A DNA stretch of 41,259 nucleotides, taken from assembly GCF_000003815.2 (NCBI RefSeq), contig NC_049983.1, positions 12,970,392 to 13,011,650 of the forward strand, in the 5' to 3' direction. This stretch comes from Branchiostoma floridae. Its lineage: Eukaryota > Chordata > Leptocardii > Amphioxiformes > Branchiostomatidae. Within the stretch, counting starts at the first letter, position 1, and each line of letters starts with the position of its first letter. Below, piece by piece: positions 20,278-31,915 of this stretch. The notes under the pieces are model-generated. The model was not told the DNA's origin and did not search any database. It was given only the letters and a program-made list of their open reading frames with translations. The translations under genes were made by a program, and so were the position numbers.

Positions 20278-22734
20278 TTTAACAACTGGCCTTTCCGGAC
20301 GTATCATAGATAGTAGCTGATGTGTCCTTGTCGATCTAATGTATATCAACCTCTAGCTCGAAGCTGATGCGTTAATTGATCGTAGCTGATGTCAATTCTT
20401 CTTCTTCGTGTCATCACTACATTACACGGGGACCATAGAAGGAGCGTTCTCGTCGCGGTCCCTGTCAGGCTCGTCCTGCGAATCCTTCTACCACATCACT
20501 ACAACGGCTAAAGCTGATGTCAATGGTCAAATATTCTTCATAAAATGTAGATCATCAGTGTATTTTCCAACCTGCTGAATGAAGCACCGTTTTCCTGAAA
20601 TTGCTCTTTCTTTCACCAATTTACTCATAGGACAACGAACAACTGACCTGTCTTGAATCCTGGTTTCGCCTGTAAGAAACATCGATATAGAATTTAGAAG
20701 TCTACATGAGAACTATTCTTAGATTGACTGAATTGATATCGAGCAGGAAACGTTTTCGGTGACCCTTTTTGGCTTTCAGAACAGGGGAGTGGCGCTGGAA
20801 ACATTTGGGTCTTCAGAATTACCCACCAACGGCTCTTTTACTTGACACTTTTGCTGGCTGCTACTCAATGCTTTAAATTCTCATCATAATTTTGTTAGAA
20901 CAACCCAGTATATTCTCTTTTATCTAACATGTGTGCCCAGCTGATACGTTCCCACGGTTACTCCAATATAGCAGCTTTCAAGATGGCTACCTAGGGTATA
21001 CACATGAATTAATGTGTCTGTTATATCCTAAAGGTATATAGTATCTTGTCGAATCACCATTCTGTGGTCAGTATTGTAATCAATATACGATGTAGAGCGA
21101 GTTGGTGCGATACGATGAATATACTGCATACTCTATGTAAGCTAAAATAAAACTAACTGCACAGTTGATGAGGGGTGAAAAGTTGACTTATCAATATCCC
21201 CGTAAGGTCATCACTAACGTTAACTACTGTCAGCACATCCACGCATCGTTTCAACGCTCCAATCATTAGAGCTACATGTCTGATTTAGATAATGTCATCT
21301 TATTGTTCATTTTGCGGCATAATATCTTTTATCATGATTCTCCCTCGCATTTGAACAAGTTTAGTAATTAGACACACGGGGATAGTTCTATATGGATAAT
21401 CAAGGCATTGTAAAGTATGTTTACTGTGAAGTCTATTCTATTCTAGATATGTCGTACTTAACATTCATCTGTACCTGTTTAGTGGGTAGGTAAATCTACT
21501 AGTAGATAATTACATTTATTTGTGGTTTATGCTGACACGAAGAGGTCCACCTCCACGCACCGGCTTGGGAAAGGCGTCCCCTGGGCGGGGTAATGTTAAT
21601 ATTTACATACCGGTAAGGTAGGGTACACCAGGGAACCTTATCGACTAATCCATTAATGTTCTCTCGTACAGAGATGTCATATCACACGTATCTGTACGTC
21701 TCTGTAAAATTCGCTGAGAAGAGTAACAACTGTTTAAAGTCAGTGTGAGTTGTCCGGGTGGGCAAACCAATTTATACACCTTTCCCTACACATTCTCACA
21801 CCGTTATGGCAGAAAGTTTTTCCATGTATGGTAGAATGACGCAATGGCGGTATAACATTATATTGTGAGATCATTACTAATTAGTTGCGCCGTCCATGTG
21901 GATTTGTCTACTTCTCTGCTCTATAGATAATAAAACGTAAAAGTTATAAAAGTTAACCATCGTGCTTCACCTTAGTTGACGATGACTATCCTCAGTTAAG
22001 GGTGAAGCTTGGCGTTTTTTCCGTTTAGCTAGAAGTAGCGTAAGTGGCTTCTCTACGAGCTCATATTTTCATCCGGGCGGATCGTTCCCGCTACTCTTCC
22101 CGATAAAGGTGTTGGAGTCCTTCGTGTGTACAGGCGTGTCACCTAAGGGCAACGCCTAGAGCTCCTGATACACAGACCCCCGGTCACCTTACGAAATGAT
22201 GAATGCAATGCCTCACACCAATATCGGGGTTTGAACGGCTACCTTGTGGATAAATTGTATCAGCTGACATATCCTATCATACAAGGCGTGTCGCCGACCG
22301 GAAATGACGTACCGTTTACAACCATAACGTCTTTGTAGACAAACAGATCATTTATCTACTCCGGCATTACGTCATTTCTACTGGACGTCACCAATAAAAA
22401 AGCAGATACCCAATAATTAGGTGATCAAACTCAGTTCGGGCAGTGCGCTACCTGGTTTCAGGGAGAGGACTGCGAGTGCCATGCGAGCGACGTGCTGCTG
22501 TGTGCGCAAAGGATCAAAATCGGCATAAAGAATGGAATATTGAGTTATCATACTGACGTTATAGAATATGCCTTTTGGCACGCTCTAAGCTTTTCAATCC
22601 AAAGTTTAACGTTAGTAGAGTTAACGTGAGTTTAAACATTGTTCAGTACACACACGGTGGAAAAAACGTCCTTAGGAAGAATATCCCATGACGATTGAAA
22701 GGCTTAGAGTGTATACTCACATAGATCGAGATGA
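20278..22734. other. Region between the divergent P1 and P2 promoters
   Basis: No gene is recognised. It contains scattered short inverted repeats: GCTTCACC with GGTGAAGC near 21965-22010, GAAATGACGTA with TACGTCATTTC near 22300-22380, and the longer pair at 22577-22715. Enhancers shared by the flanking genes could lie here, but nothing in the sequence proves it. Confidence 0.5.
22577..22715. repeat. Inverted repeat, possible MITE
   Basis: CACGCTCTAAGCTTTTCAATC near 22578 is matched in reverse complement by GATTGAAAGGCTTAGAGTGT near 22695, with two mismatches over about 20 bases. About 100 bases lie between the arms. No target duplication is obvious. Confidence 0.5.
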
Positions 22735-23571
22735 GGGCCTTGGGCCTATGGCAACCTAATACACATGGGCTAACCTTCCATTTGTTGGGCAACCTAGCTT
22801 TAAACAGTACTTCGAATCCTAAAACTTATAATGCATTATTTACTGTCATATCATCGAAATTAGTGTATCAATCTCTCGAACTTAGCAATTTTGAAAGATA
22901 TGACAATTTTTGTTTGCCCAGACAAAGTGAACATCACGATCGTTTAGAGCTGATGATAAAATAACAGAATCAACATTTACCCGCACGTCTGGAGATAATG
23001 TTCGGTGGGTCAATGACCGTAAGATGACTAACCGACAGTCCAGCAGTTTTTGTCCAGTTATACAAGTATCGATAACTATAAAACTGACTTTCGTCACACT
23101 TTTCATTTATGATGCGATATAAATACGACTTACAGCTATTTGAAATGTCGTGAGAAGGTCGTGAGCTACAAGAGGATCGCATATTGCCGCTAGCTATTAC
23201 ATTCACTTGAAGTAGCATCGCTGACATTCATAGGGCATTTAGGGCATAGGGTCTAGGCTGCAAACTTTGTCCTTGAATCCTTGATTTGTATAATCTAACC
23301 GCCATTTTGAATCAACCATGTAGTGCACCGCGATAATGTCGCAAGCATTAACAGTTTCTAATTGACTTCCATATTCTGCGGTCATTGCCGCCTTAATTGT
23401 TAAAAATTTCATCATCCAGTTACATGTATTTGACGAGTAGCCATACTCCCAGAGACCGGGGTTAGGAGAACACGACTTCCTGTGTCAGCTGCTGTGCATG
23501 TCCCTGTCCTCGATATATATAGATTGGAACACTCAAGACCGGAGGAAATATTGCAGATCACTGTATATTCT

Positions 23572-23670
23572 TGTTTACTCTTCAAAGTCGTACATGGAAG
23601 GAGACATCACCGACGGACATGATGTAAGGTGTGGTACAGCTGCCACGTTCACGCACACCGGCTATAAATC
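23572..23670 (+). promoter_or_regulatory. P2 core promoter: forkhead-type site and TATA box
   Basis: TGTTTAC at 23572-23578 and TATAAATC at 23663-23670, 84 bases apart. Transcription probably starts near 23694, and the leader exon ends at 23736 (CTCAAG/GTGAGT). The intron ends at 23988 (TCTTGCAG). A second A/T-rich box (ATATATATAG) near 23512 is conserved in P3. Confidence 0.6.
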
Positions 23671-24009
23671 AGCTAACCTGCCCATGTTCTACCTCACTTG
23701 ATTCAACCTCACATCTTGCGCTAGCAGCAACTCAAGGTGAGTTCTCTTTGCTACCAGACTGTCATGCATTCTACGATCGTCTAGTTTCTTATGTCCGGCC
23801 TCAGTTATTCAGGTCTCTACCGTACTATGTGCAAACGAATTTTGCGATACTCTCTGAAGCATTTGATATTGACCCATCAAATGAGTACGTAAGATAGAGA
23901 TTGACGTTCGAAAATAATTCAGACAATTGCGAAGCTGAAAATCGGACAGAACGAAGAGTTAAGTCTAATCTTCTTCTTTCTCTTGCAGCAACGCCACAAA
24001 AACCACAAA

Positions 24010-26531
24010 ATGAAGGCCTTCATCATCTTCACCCTCTTCGCTCTCCTCGGCGGTTCCCAGGCCAGTCTCCTGGACGAACTGGCCGCTGCCACCACCGCCG
24101 CTTTCCAGGGTATCCTCGACGAGGCTCAGCAGACCGCCCAGAGTAAGTACATTCGGTTGATTCTGAGGGACTGGGTCGAAGGCTGTGTTCTTTCAAAGAG
24201 CTATCTTACGCACGCCTTGCATACCGATCTGCTGCTCTATATTTCTTCCATCCATACTCCATTGTAACTGGAGCATTGTCCAGTTTCCAAATCGTTGTCA
24301 ATCTAATTTGTTATTCTTATCATCCTTTTGTGCTTGGCACAAGCCGATTTTGCTGTTCATGCATGCCCACTACCACATGTAATGTACAGCATCAATAGAT
24401 GCAAGAAAGTCAATGTTGAATTTGGCGCTGTTACACAAAAATGTACTGTTCCACGACAGCAATGTGGATTCTGCCACATTAAAATGCTTGTTAGACACCT
24501 GATGAACAGCCTACGAAGATTAACACTGATCCCTCTTGTAATTACAGACCTCGTCGACACCTACGTGCCCGTCCTCGGCCAGGCCGCCCAGCAGCTGGTG
24601 GGAGAAGCCATCCAGTCGGCAGGAGAGTCGCTGACCGGCCTGATCAGCGGCACCAAGCGCCAGGCTGACCTGCAGACCGAGATCGGACAGATCCTCCACG
24701 ATGGCGTCATGGGTCTCCTGGAGGGCACCACCCAGACCATCCAGGAGGTGCAGACCACCGTCACACAGACCGTGCAGAACCTCTTCGGCTCCGACCCCGC
24801 CCCGGCCACCAAAGGTATAGTTTCTACCAAACTGATAATTTGCCGTGGGAGTTTTGCTACCAGAGGGGTTGGCCATTTCAATCCTGTATAAACTATAATC
24901 ATAGAGGAAAGCTTTAAAAACGCGCGAAACAAACTCCTCTTAAGTTCTTTGTGTTTGCTTTCAAGCATCATTTTCAAATTGATAATTACAAAAGGAGTTG
25001 ATTTTGTTACATGACATATGAGATGTAACTGTTATGTGTTTTGTTTTCCAGGCTCTCTTATCCGCATGTCTATTCAGGGTAAAGTTTCCATCAAGAAGGC
25101 CGGCCAGAAGATGATGAAGACGCTGAACTACGCCATCTCCAAGAAGGTAAACCACACGTCCTTGTCGTCGCATATACCAAACTTTAATACCTGAGAAATT
25201 TGTCTTGAGATTCCGCTCAGAGTTTACCACCTTTTGTTAGGTTCAGTGCTATCTTGTGATGAAAAAGACTAGATACAGACACAACAGGACATGTTTTCTT
25301 TTTTGTGCTCTTACACTTAACATAAGTTTACTACACTGTACTTCCTCAGCTCAACATTTTAAAAAGATCTCGCTTTAAAAAATCTGATGTTGGTTATATT
25401 GAGTCCGTATTGAGTCGTGTCCCTGATGGCTGATCTATTTCTTTGTGAACAGACCCGCGGTTTCTTCGACACCCTGGCCTCCGGTGTGTCCACCATCTTC
25501 CAGCCCGCCATCGACCAGGCCTCCGCCATCTTCAACAACGTGAGTCGGGGTTATACAAACATTTCACACATACATCCCATAGTTACGTCGTAGAAAGTTA
25601 CGTCTATGAACCGTCGTTTCTATCTAGTGACATTCACATGATGACATTGGTACAGAAACACCTTGCCTCTAGCATTTTGATGATGGAAGACTGAGATAAA
25701 ATCACACATCACACATACACGCACATCCCATAGTTACGTCTTTGAACTTACCGTAAATGTCACAACATGAATGTAAAAGAGACTGTCAGAAGAAACGTAT
25801 ATCATGTAGCACCATAGCAAGAATGGCAGCTGTTATATTGACGTGATTGCCGTTTGTCCCACAGCTTGTTGACTCCGCGACCGCCGCTGGACAGCAGGTC
25901 CTTGACCACGGCACCGCCCTGGTCAACAACGTCAGCGCCCAGCTGCAGCAGACCTACCGTAAGCACTAACATATAAATGTAACAAAGGAACATTTTATCG
26001 AATTAACTCCTGGCATGTAGCTTGAGCAAACTACTCATTTGACCATATAACACCGAGCATCCATTCGATACCTTCAAATTACATACCAGTATAACAATGG
26101 TCAACATCAAACTTTTTGGAAGCTTCAATAGCCAGAGAGCAGTGTCACTGACGAAAGATGCCGGTTGGCTGTCTGAAACGTCCGACCGTTTCCAAAACCA
26201 TATCCAGTAGCTTGAGTAACTGCTTTTTGGCGTATCTTATTACCTGTATGTCTATAACCTTCATCGACGAATGACCAGAGATGTTTAGGAAAATATGCAT
26301 AAGAAATTGAAACGATTTATGTCACTTCACCTGGCAGCATTTGCGTATTGGAGGAGAGGATGGACAAAGAATTTCATCAAGGAAATTAAAAATAATCAGT
26401 TCATTCTTGTTCATGGTACAACAGAGGACATCCTGAACGTGGCCCAGCCGTACGTGGATGACGCCCAGACCATCGTGTCCTCCATCCAGAACCAGTTCCA
26501 GCAGACCTTCGGCGCCGACGCCACTGCCTAA
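24010..26531 (+). CDS. P2: secreted amphipathic-helix protein
   Basis: The function is not recognised. Coding exons: 24010-24142, 24548-24814, 25052-25146, 25453-25539, 25865-25958 and 26425-26531, all GT-AG, 783 bases (260 residues), intron phases 1,1,0,0,1. The signal peptide MKAFIIFTLFALLGGSQA is followed by SLLDELAAATTAAFQGILDE. The second exon has LVDTYVPVLGQAAQQLVGEA, the basic site SGTKRQ and LQTEIGQILHDGVMGLLE. The third exon is cationic and Met/Lys-rich (GSLIRMSIQGKVSIKKAG, ending KK). The fourth starts TRGFFDTLASG, the fifth is LVDSATAAGQQVLDHG, and the last ends FQQTFGADATA. There are no cysteines after the signal peptide and few aromatics. Ala, Gln, Thr and Val with regular Asp suggest amphipathic helices. 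Upstream promoter and downstream poly(A) signal are both present, so it looks intact. Confidence 0.92.
25635..25710. repeat. Dispersed repeat fragment in P2 intron, related to 32470-32540
   Basis: AGAAACACCTTGCCTCTAGCATTTTGATGATGGAAGA-like sequence resembles AGAACACCTTGCCACTAGCATTTTCATGTTGGAAGA-like sequence near 32487, both after a GACAT word. P3 lacks it at the matching intron position, so it arrived in or was lost from one copy after duplication. Confidence 0.55.
26132..26281. mobile_element. Short retroposed fragment in P2 intron
   Basis: Related to the insert at 17914-18012, but extending about 40 bases further (TATCTTATTACCTGTATGTC and TCATCGACGAATGACC). CCAGAGA occurs at both borders (26132-26138 and 26275-26281), a possible 7-bp target duplication. 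It is absent from the matching intron of P3. Confidence 0.6.
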
Positions 26532-26602
26532 AGAAACAAACATCAATAGGCACGAGTTGCAATCAGATACAACACGATAATTATGCGTGAGATTCTGTAT
26601 TG

Positions 26603-26608
26603 AATAAA
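26603..26608 (+). other. Poly(A) signal of P2
   Basis: AATAAA, 72 bases after the stop codon, followed by a GT-rich stretch (TTGTGCTTGTCGTGTCTCTTTT) that fits a downstream cleavage element. Confidence 0.85.
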
Positions 26609-26756
26609 ATTCCATCAGCAGAACTTGTGCTTGTCGTGTCTCTTTTGACGATGAGTGTTAGGCATGTATACAGTTTAGGTATTAGTTTACAAGAATGAGC
26701 ACGATAGCTAAAGAAAAGGTTATAGGCAATGTCTATATGTATATGCATAGTTGCCG

Positions 26757-27097
26757 TCAGTAGGCACAAAAATATTTTGTTCAAATCAGAGCGTCATTCT
26801 ATCTATAATGTAGAGTTTCCCTACCAGGACTTTGCCCAAAATGCAACATAAGCACAAAAGTCCACTGTCAAAGCGAAGGATGAAAACTCCGGGACATCTC
26901 TGTCGAACCATACCCTTTTAAGAGCTGTTGCGCAGGTATCAAACGTAGTCTACGTTCTATTTCTAAAACATTGTCGGACCCGTACGGGTGTATAGGTGGC
27001 GTCGCTGTCGGCTTTCGTAGCTTTCAGGAATGATATTCCCAAATATGTTATGCATGTTAGGTCTACTAATGTTGAATTATTGAGAAGCTTGAAGTGT
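26757..27097. other. Spacer between the two duplicated blocks
   Basis: About 340 bases without a gene or recognisable repeat. Confidence 0.5.
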
Positions 27098-27808
27098 CTA
27101 GGATTTGGGCCTGTGGCAACCTAAATGCACATGGACAACCTACCATTTGTTGCGCAACCTGACTATAAAAAGTATTTCGATGCCTAAATCATATCTTAAA
27201 ACTTATAATGCAGCACTCATATCATCGAAATTAGTGTATCAATATTCCAGATTTTGCCGTTTTAAAGGATGCAGTAAATATTTCTCAGTTTGCTCAGACA
27301 AAGTGAACATCGCTTACGCAGTGTGCAGCTGATAATGAAATAACCAAATCAACATTTGCCCACACGTCTGTAGATAAGGTTCAGGCGGGTCACCGACCAT
27401 TAAATCTACAGATGACCAACCAACAGACCAGCAGTTTATGTCCGTGTAGTCTTTTCCGACTGCCAACTCCTATAAAACCGACTAGCTATTACATTATCTT
27501 GAAGTAACAATCCTTGGCATGCCTGACAATCATTGGGCATTTGCTCAAGTTTGAAGCATTCTCCTTAATTGTATACACGAACCGACATATTCAATCAATC
27601 GTGTTGCACTGGGATAACGCCAAATGATTTCCATTTTTTACGGTCATTACCGCCGTGATTGTGAAAAATTCTATCAATTGTGTAGCCGCACTACCAGAGC
27701 TATTTCTGGGTTAGGGGAGCACGACTTCACGTGTCAGCTGCATGTCCCTGTCCTATATAAATAGGATCACTCGGGACCGGAGGAAAAATTAGGATCCCTC
27801 TTTATTCT

Positions 27809-27895
27809 TGTTTACTCTTCGGACAGGGAGGGAGACACGATGTCGGGGAATAGGTGCGGTACAGCTGCCACGTTCACTCAATTAGGCTATAAATC
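27809..27895 (+). promoter_or_regulatory. P3 core promoter: forkhead-type site and TATA box
   Basis: TGTTTAC at 27809-27815 and TATAAATC at 27888-27895, 72 bases apart. The leader exon ends at 27960 (CTCAAG/GTGAGT). The intron ends at 28237 (CTTGCAG). A further TATA-like word (TATATAAATAG) near 27762 corresponds to the one in P2. Confidence 0.6.
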
Positions 27896-28257
27896 AGCTA
27901 ACTGTCCAAGCTCTACCTCATTTGAAACAACTTAAGATATTGCGCTAACAGCAACTCAAGGTGAGTTGTCTTTGATACCAGGCTATCGTGTATCTTCTTG
28001 TGTTTTTAAGACGACGATCGTTTAGTTGCTTATGTTCGGCCTTGGTTATTCAGGAATCTACTGTAGTACTATGTGTTAAACCAATGTTGCTGTATTCTGT
28101 AAAGCTTTGAATATAGACACATCAAATGAGTACATGATACAGAGATTTGGAAAAAATATAGTCTTCATCTGACAACCACGAAGCTGAAAATCTCACAGAC
28201 CGAACAGTCGAATCTAGATTTATCTTATCTCTTGCAGCAACACTACAAAATAGCAAC

Positions 28258-31200
28258 ATGAAAGCCTTCATCATCTTCACTCTCTTCGCTTTCCTCGGCG
28301 GGTCCCAGGCCGGTCTCTTGGACGACTTGGCCGCTGCCGCCACCGCCGCTTTCCAGGGTATCATCGATACCGCCCAACAGACCGCCCAGAGTAAGTACAT
28401 TCGGTTGATTCTGAGGGACTAGTTTAAAAGCTTTATTCTTTCACTAAGCTATCCCAAGTGTACTTCTTACGTACGACGTGTATGGCACTGCATCACAGAG
28501 CCATAGTTCTTTCATTCATGGTCCATTGTAATCGCAGCATTGTCTAGTTTCAAAATCATTTCCAATTTAATTTTTGTGCGCGACACAAGCCGATTTTGTT
28601 ATTCATGTCTACAGTACTACAATGTCACGCGTACTGTACAGCATCAACACAAAAGCAATGTTGAGTTTAGCACTAGTATTGTTGCGACAGCAACGCGAAT
28701 TTTGCCACATCAAAATGCTTGTTAGACGACCCGATGAACAGCCTACACTGATCCCTCTTGTAATTACAGACCTCGTCGACACCTACGTGCCCGTCCTCGG
28801 CCAGGCCGCCCAGCAGCTGGTGGGAGAAGCCATCCAGTCGGCAGGAGAGTCGCTGACCGGTCTGATCAGCGGCTCCAAGCGCCAGGCTGACCTGCAGACC
28901 GAGATCGGACAGATCTTCCACGACGGCATCATGGGTCTCCTGGAGGGCACCACCCAGACCATCCAGGAGGTGCAGACCACCGTCACACAGGCCATGCAGA
29001 ACCTCTTCGGCTCCAGCCCCGCTCGTGCCACCAAAGGTGCACCATCTTAATCCTGTACCGTAGGGACAACATCACATTGTTAAACATAGTAATTGAATGT
29101 CTGGTATTGTCTCATATTGACTACTGTAGCCCAGTGTGGTCTTGCACAACAAGGAGGAACTTAAATCTTCTACAGAGAGTACAGAATAAGGCTAATCGTC
29201 TCCTCCAGATGAGACCAAAATGGAAATCTGTGAACACTAGATTGTTACTGAACACTATGACTACTTTCAGGAGAATTGTGTTGACCAATGAACCTGTCTG
29301 TCTCAGCAGTAAACTGTCTTTTGTTAAGAAACATCACAATCACAGCACTCGTTTTGCTTCAGGTAGAACGTTCAAGTTGGACAAACCTAGAACAAACTCC
29401 TTAAAAAGAACTTTCAGGTATAGAGCAACATCAATGTGGAATCGGCTACCTATAGCACTACAGTCCGCCCTATCTTCAAGGTCCTTCAAAACTGGTCTCT
29501 GTGACCTGGTCTCCTGTCTGGAAAAATGATCTTGGCTGTTCCATAACTTGCGTATTGTGTATATATCATGACTGTTTTTAAATGATGTTTGTAAATATTG
29601 TCCACTGTATGTATGTTATCTATGTCTATGTATGAAGTCCAGGAAGATTAGTGGCGTGCCCTAGGGCACGTCACTAATGGATTTTCGGATAAAGTCTCAA
29701 AGTCACAGACGATAGCAGCAAGAACGCGCGACACAAACTCCTCTAAGGTTCTTGTGTTGGATTTCAAGTATCATTTTCAAATAGAGTATTACAAAAGGAG
29801 TTGAGATATGTTTCAGATGAGATATGAGATATGTTTCAGATCGATGAGTAACATGTAACTGTTACGTGTTTTGTTTTTCAGGCTCCCTTATCCGCATGTC
29901 CATTCAGGGTAAGGTTTCCATCAAGAAGGCAGGCCAAAAGATGATAAAGACGCTGAACTACGCTATCGCCAAGAAGGTAAACCCTTTGTCGTCGCATACG
30001 CCAAAATTATCTGACAAATCTGTCCTAAGTTTCCGTATGTTACCCTTAGGTGAACATTATCTTATGAAGGAAAAAAATTAGACACTGACACAACAAGACA
30101 TGTTTTCTTTTTTTGTCGTTTTTGTTGTGATCTTCCACTTTATATAAGTGAGCTAGAACTATACGAGGAGCGTGCAATAAGTAATGGTCCTGACCCACTT
30201 CCAGTTGTCTGATCTAAATGAAATTTTGTATGTGTAATAATTCATATCTCTATAGGTTATGTTGCAAAAGACAGCTCTGAACTAATTGTGGTTTCTGATT
30301 TACTGGTGTTTGAACTTAGTCAGGTGCGAAATGGACCAGGTGTGAAATGGAACCAGTTGAGTGTCGCGCAGTGATCCGGTTTTTGTATTTGAAAGGACGC
30401 GCACCAAAGAAGACTTTTGATGAAATAAATGAAACTTATGGTGATGATGCCCCATCATATGACCTTGTAAAACGCTGGCATCCTGAATTCAAACGTGGCT
30501 GGAAGTCTGTGGAAACAGCTCCCAGACCTGGTCGTCCCTCTTGTGCCATTGATGAGGCATCAGTTGGAGGACCAACCTGGGGTGTCCTACAAAATCGGTG
30601 TCCAGAGCTGCATCAAACGATGGGAGAAATGCATAACTCTGGGTGATTCCTATGAAGAGAAAGACTAATAACTGTGCCAAGTTTCATTAATCTCCTGCTA
30701 TGGGAAATGGGTCAGGACCATTACTAATTGCACGCCCCTCGTACTATACTCAACCAGCTCGACATTTCAAAGATCCTTGCTTTCCCATCAAACCTGATGC
30801 TTGTGATACTGAGTCCAAACTGTATCCGTGATGACTGATATATTTCTTTGTGAACAGACCCGCGGTTTCTTCGACTTTCTGCACCCCAGTAACCTCTTCC
30901 AGGCTGCCGTCGACCAGGCTTCCGAGATCTTCAACAACGTGAGTCTGAATCATACCTACATTTCATATATATATATACATCCCATACATAGTGCAGTCTT
31001 AGAAAGTTACGTCTATGGACCTACCGTACAAATCATATTCTGGATGTAAAATAGATAGGAATGTATGTTAGGTGGCAACAAAGCGATAATGGCGGCAATG
31101 GTATTTATGTCATTGCCGTAAATTTGTGCCACAGCTTGTTGACTCTGCGGCCGCCACTGGACAGCAGATCCTTGACCACGGCAGCGACCTGGTCAACAAC

Positions 31201-31669
31201 GTCAGCGCCCAACTGCAGCAGACCTACCGTAAGCACAAACGTATACTAGTAAACGCACAAAAAAAAACACATTTATCATAGGAACTTGAACAAAGAGGTC
31301 ATCTGACCACAGATTATCGGACATCTAATATATTCGATACCTTTAAACTACAATGACCAATTGCAACATCAAACGACATGTTCCTACTTTGTTTCCAAGC
31401 TCCAGTGACAAGTAACAGTTTTTACTCAAGAATATGCCTAAGAATCTGGCACTTTTAAAGTCACTTCACCAGGCAACACTTACGTGTTGAAGGGGAGGGG
31501 AGACAAAGAGTTTAATAAAGGACAGAAAGATAATCTGTTCATTCTTGTTCATGGCACAACAGAGGACATCCTGAACGTGGGCCCGGAGAACGTTGATGAC
31601 GCCCAAACCATCGTGTCCTCCATCCAGAACCAATTCCAAGAAACCTTCGGCCTCGACACCACTGCTTAA
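28258..31669 (+). CDS. P3: secreted amphipathic-helix protein, recent duplicate of P2
   Basis: The function is not recognised. Coding exons: 28258-28390, 28770-29036, 29882-29976, 30858-30938, 31135-31228 and 31563-31669, 777 bases (258 residues), with the same intron phases as P2. The signal peptide is MKAFIIFTLFAFLGGSQA. The second exon is almost the same as in P2 (about a dozen differences in 267 bases) and keeps SGSKRQ and TEIGQIFHDGIMGLLEG. The third exon keeps RMSIQGKVSIKKAGQKMIKT. The fourth exon is two codons shorter than in P2 and reads TRGFFDFLHPSNLFQAAVD, having lost the Ala-rich part. The C-terminus is ETFGLDTTA and the Ala-Gln-Pro of the last helix is changed (NVGPENVDD). Frame, splice sites, promoter and poly(A) signal are intact despite insertions in two introns. 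Relaxed constraint on exon 4 is possible. Confidence 0.9.
29058..29697 (+). mobile_element. 5'-truncated non-LTR retrotransposon (LINE) fragment in P3 intron 3
   Basis: The 150-codon frame at 29077-29529 carries the C-terminal part of a LINE reverse transcriptase. It has the SHIDYCSPVW word typical of CR1/L2/Jockey-like elements, LLQRVQNKANRLL, and the terminal FRYRATSMWNRLP with SFKTGL. The frame ends with a stop at 29527. The 3' UTR continues to about 29697. Comparison with the P2 intron shows the insertion lies between the ATCCTGTA and AACGCGCG words shared by both copies. The catalytic region is missing, so it is inactive. Confidence 0.85.
30164..30741 (+). mobile_element. Internally deleted mariner-type transposon in P3 intron 4
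   Basis: Terminal inverted repeats of about 40 bases begin CGAGGAGCGTGCAAT and end ATTGCACGCCCCTCG, with TA on both sides (30162-30163 and 30742-30743), the Tc1/mariner target. Inside, 30347 onward encodes the N-terminal helix-turn-helix of a mariner transposase (VIRFLYLKGRAPKKTFDEI, then ETAPRPGRPS). After about 75 codons the frame jumps to the very C-terminus: near 30583-30669 another frame reads KRWEKCITLGDSYEEKD and then stops. The catalytic DD(D/E) region has been deleted, so the element is non-autonomous. Confidence 0.9.
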
Positions 31670-31741
31670 AGAAACAAACATCGATAGATACGAGTTGCAA
31701 TCAAATACAACACGGCAAAACATGCGTGAGATTTTATAATG

Positions 31742-31747
31742 AATAAA
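31742..31747 (+). other. Poly(A) signal of P3
   Basis: AATAAA, 73 bases after the stop, followed by the same TTGCTTGTCGTGTC downstream element as in P2. Confidence 0.85.
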
Positions 31748-31915
31748 ACGTACAATTAAAAAGAACTTTTGCTTGTCGTGTCTCTTTTGACGATAGGTGT
31801 TAGGAATGATTACAGGTTATGTATTAGTCTACAAAAAGGAACACGTCAGACGAATGCAGGTGATAGGCAATGTCTCTCTCTGCAGTATTTCAATATGTTA
31901 TGCATAGTGGGCTGC

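Larger units (their letters stand above)
22735..26756 (+). repeat. Segmental duplication, copy 1 (contains P2)
   Basis: Similarity to 27098-31915 begins in the upstream region (shared words TTGGGCCT, TGGCAACCTAA, CTTAAAACTTATAATGCA-like, ATCATCGAAATTAGTGTATC). It runs through promoter, exons and introns, and ends past the poly(A) site (CTTGTCGTGTCTCTTTTGACGA, then GATAGGCAATGTCT-like). The copies lie head to tail with about 340 bases between them. Confidence 0.85.
27098..31915 (+). repeat. Segmental duplication, copy 2 (contains P3)
   Basis: Partner of 22735-26756. It is longer mainly because of two insertions: a LINE fragment (29058-29697) and a mariner-type element (30164-30741). Exons are much better conserved than introns. 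Confidence 0.85.

Noticed and set aside
24520-24977. Long minus-strand frames opposite P2 exon 3 (and the equivalent at 28673-29034, 34497-34761, 40245-40610)
   Set aside because: They are antisense shadows of a GC-rich coding exon. The plus-strand reading has signal peptide, splice sites and conservation in five paralogs.
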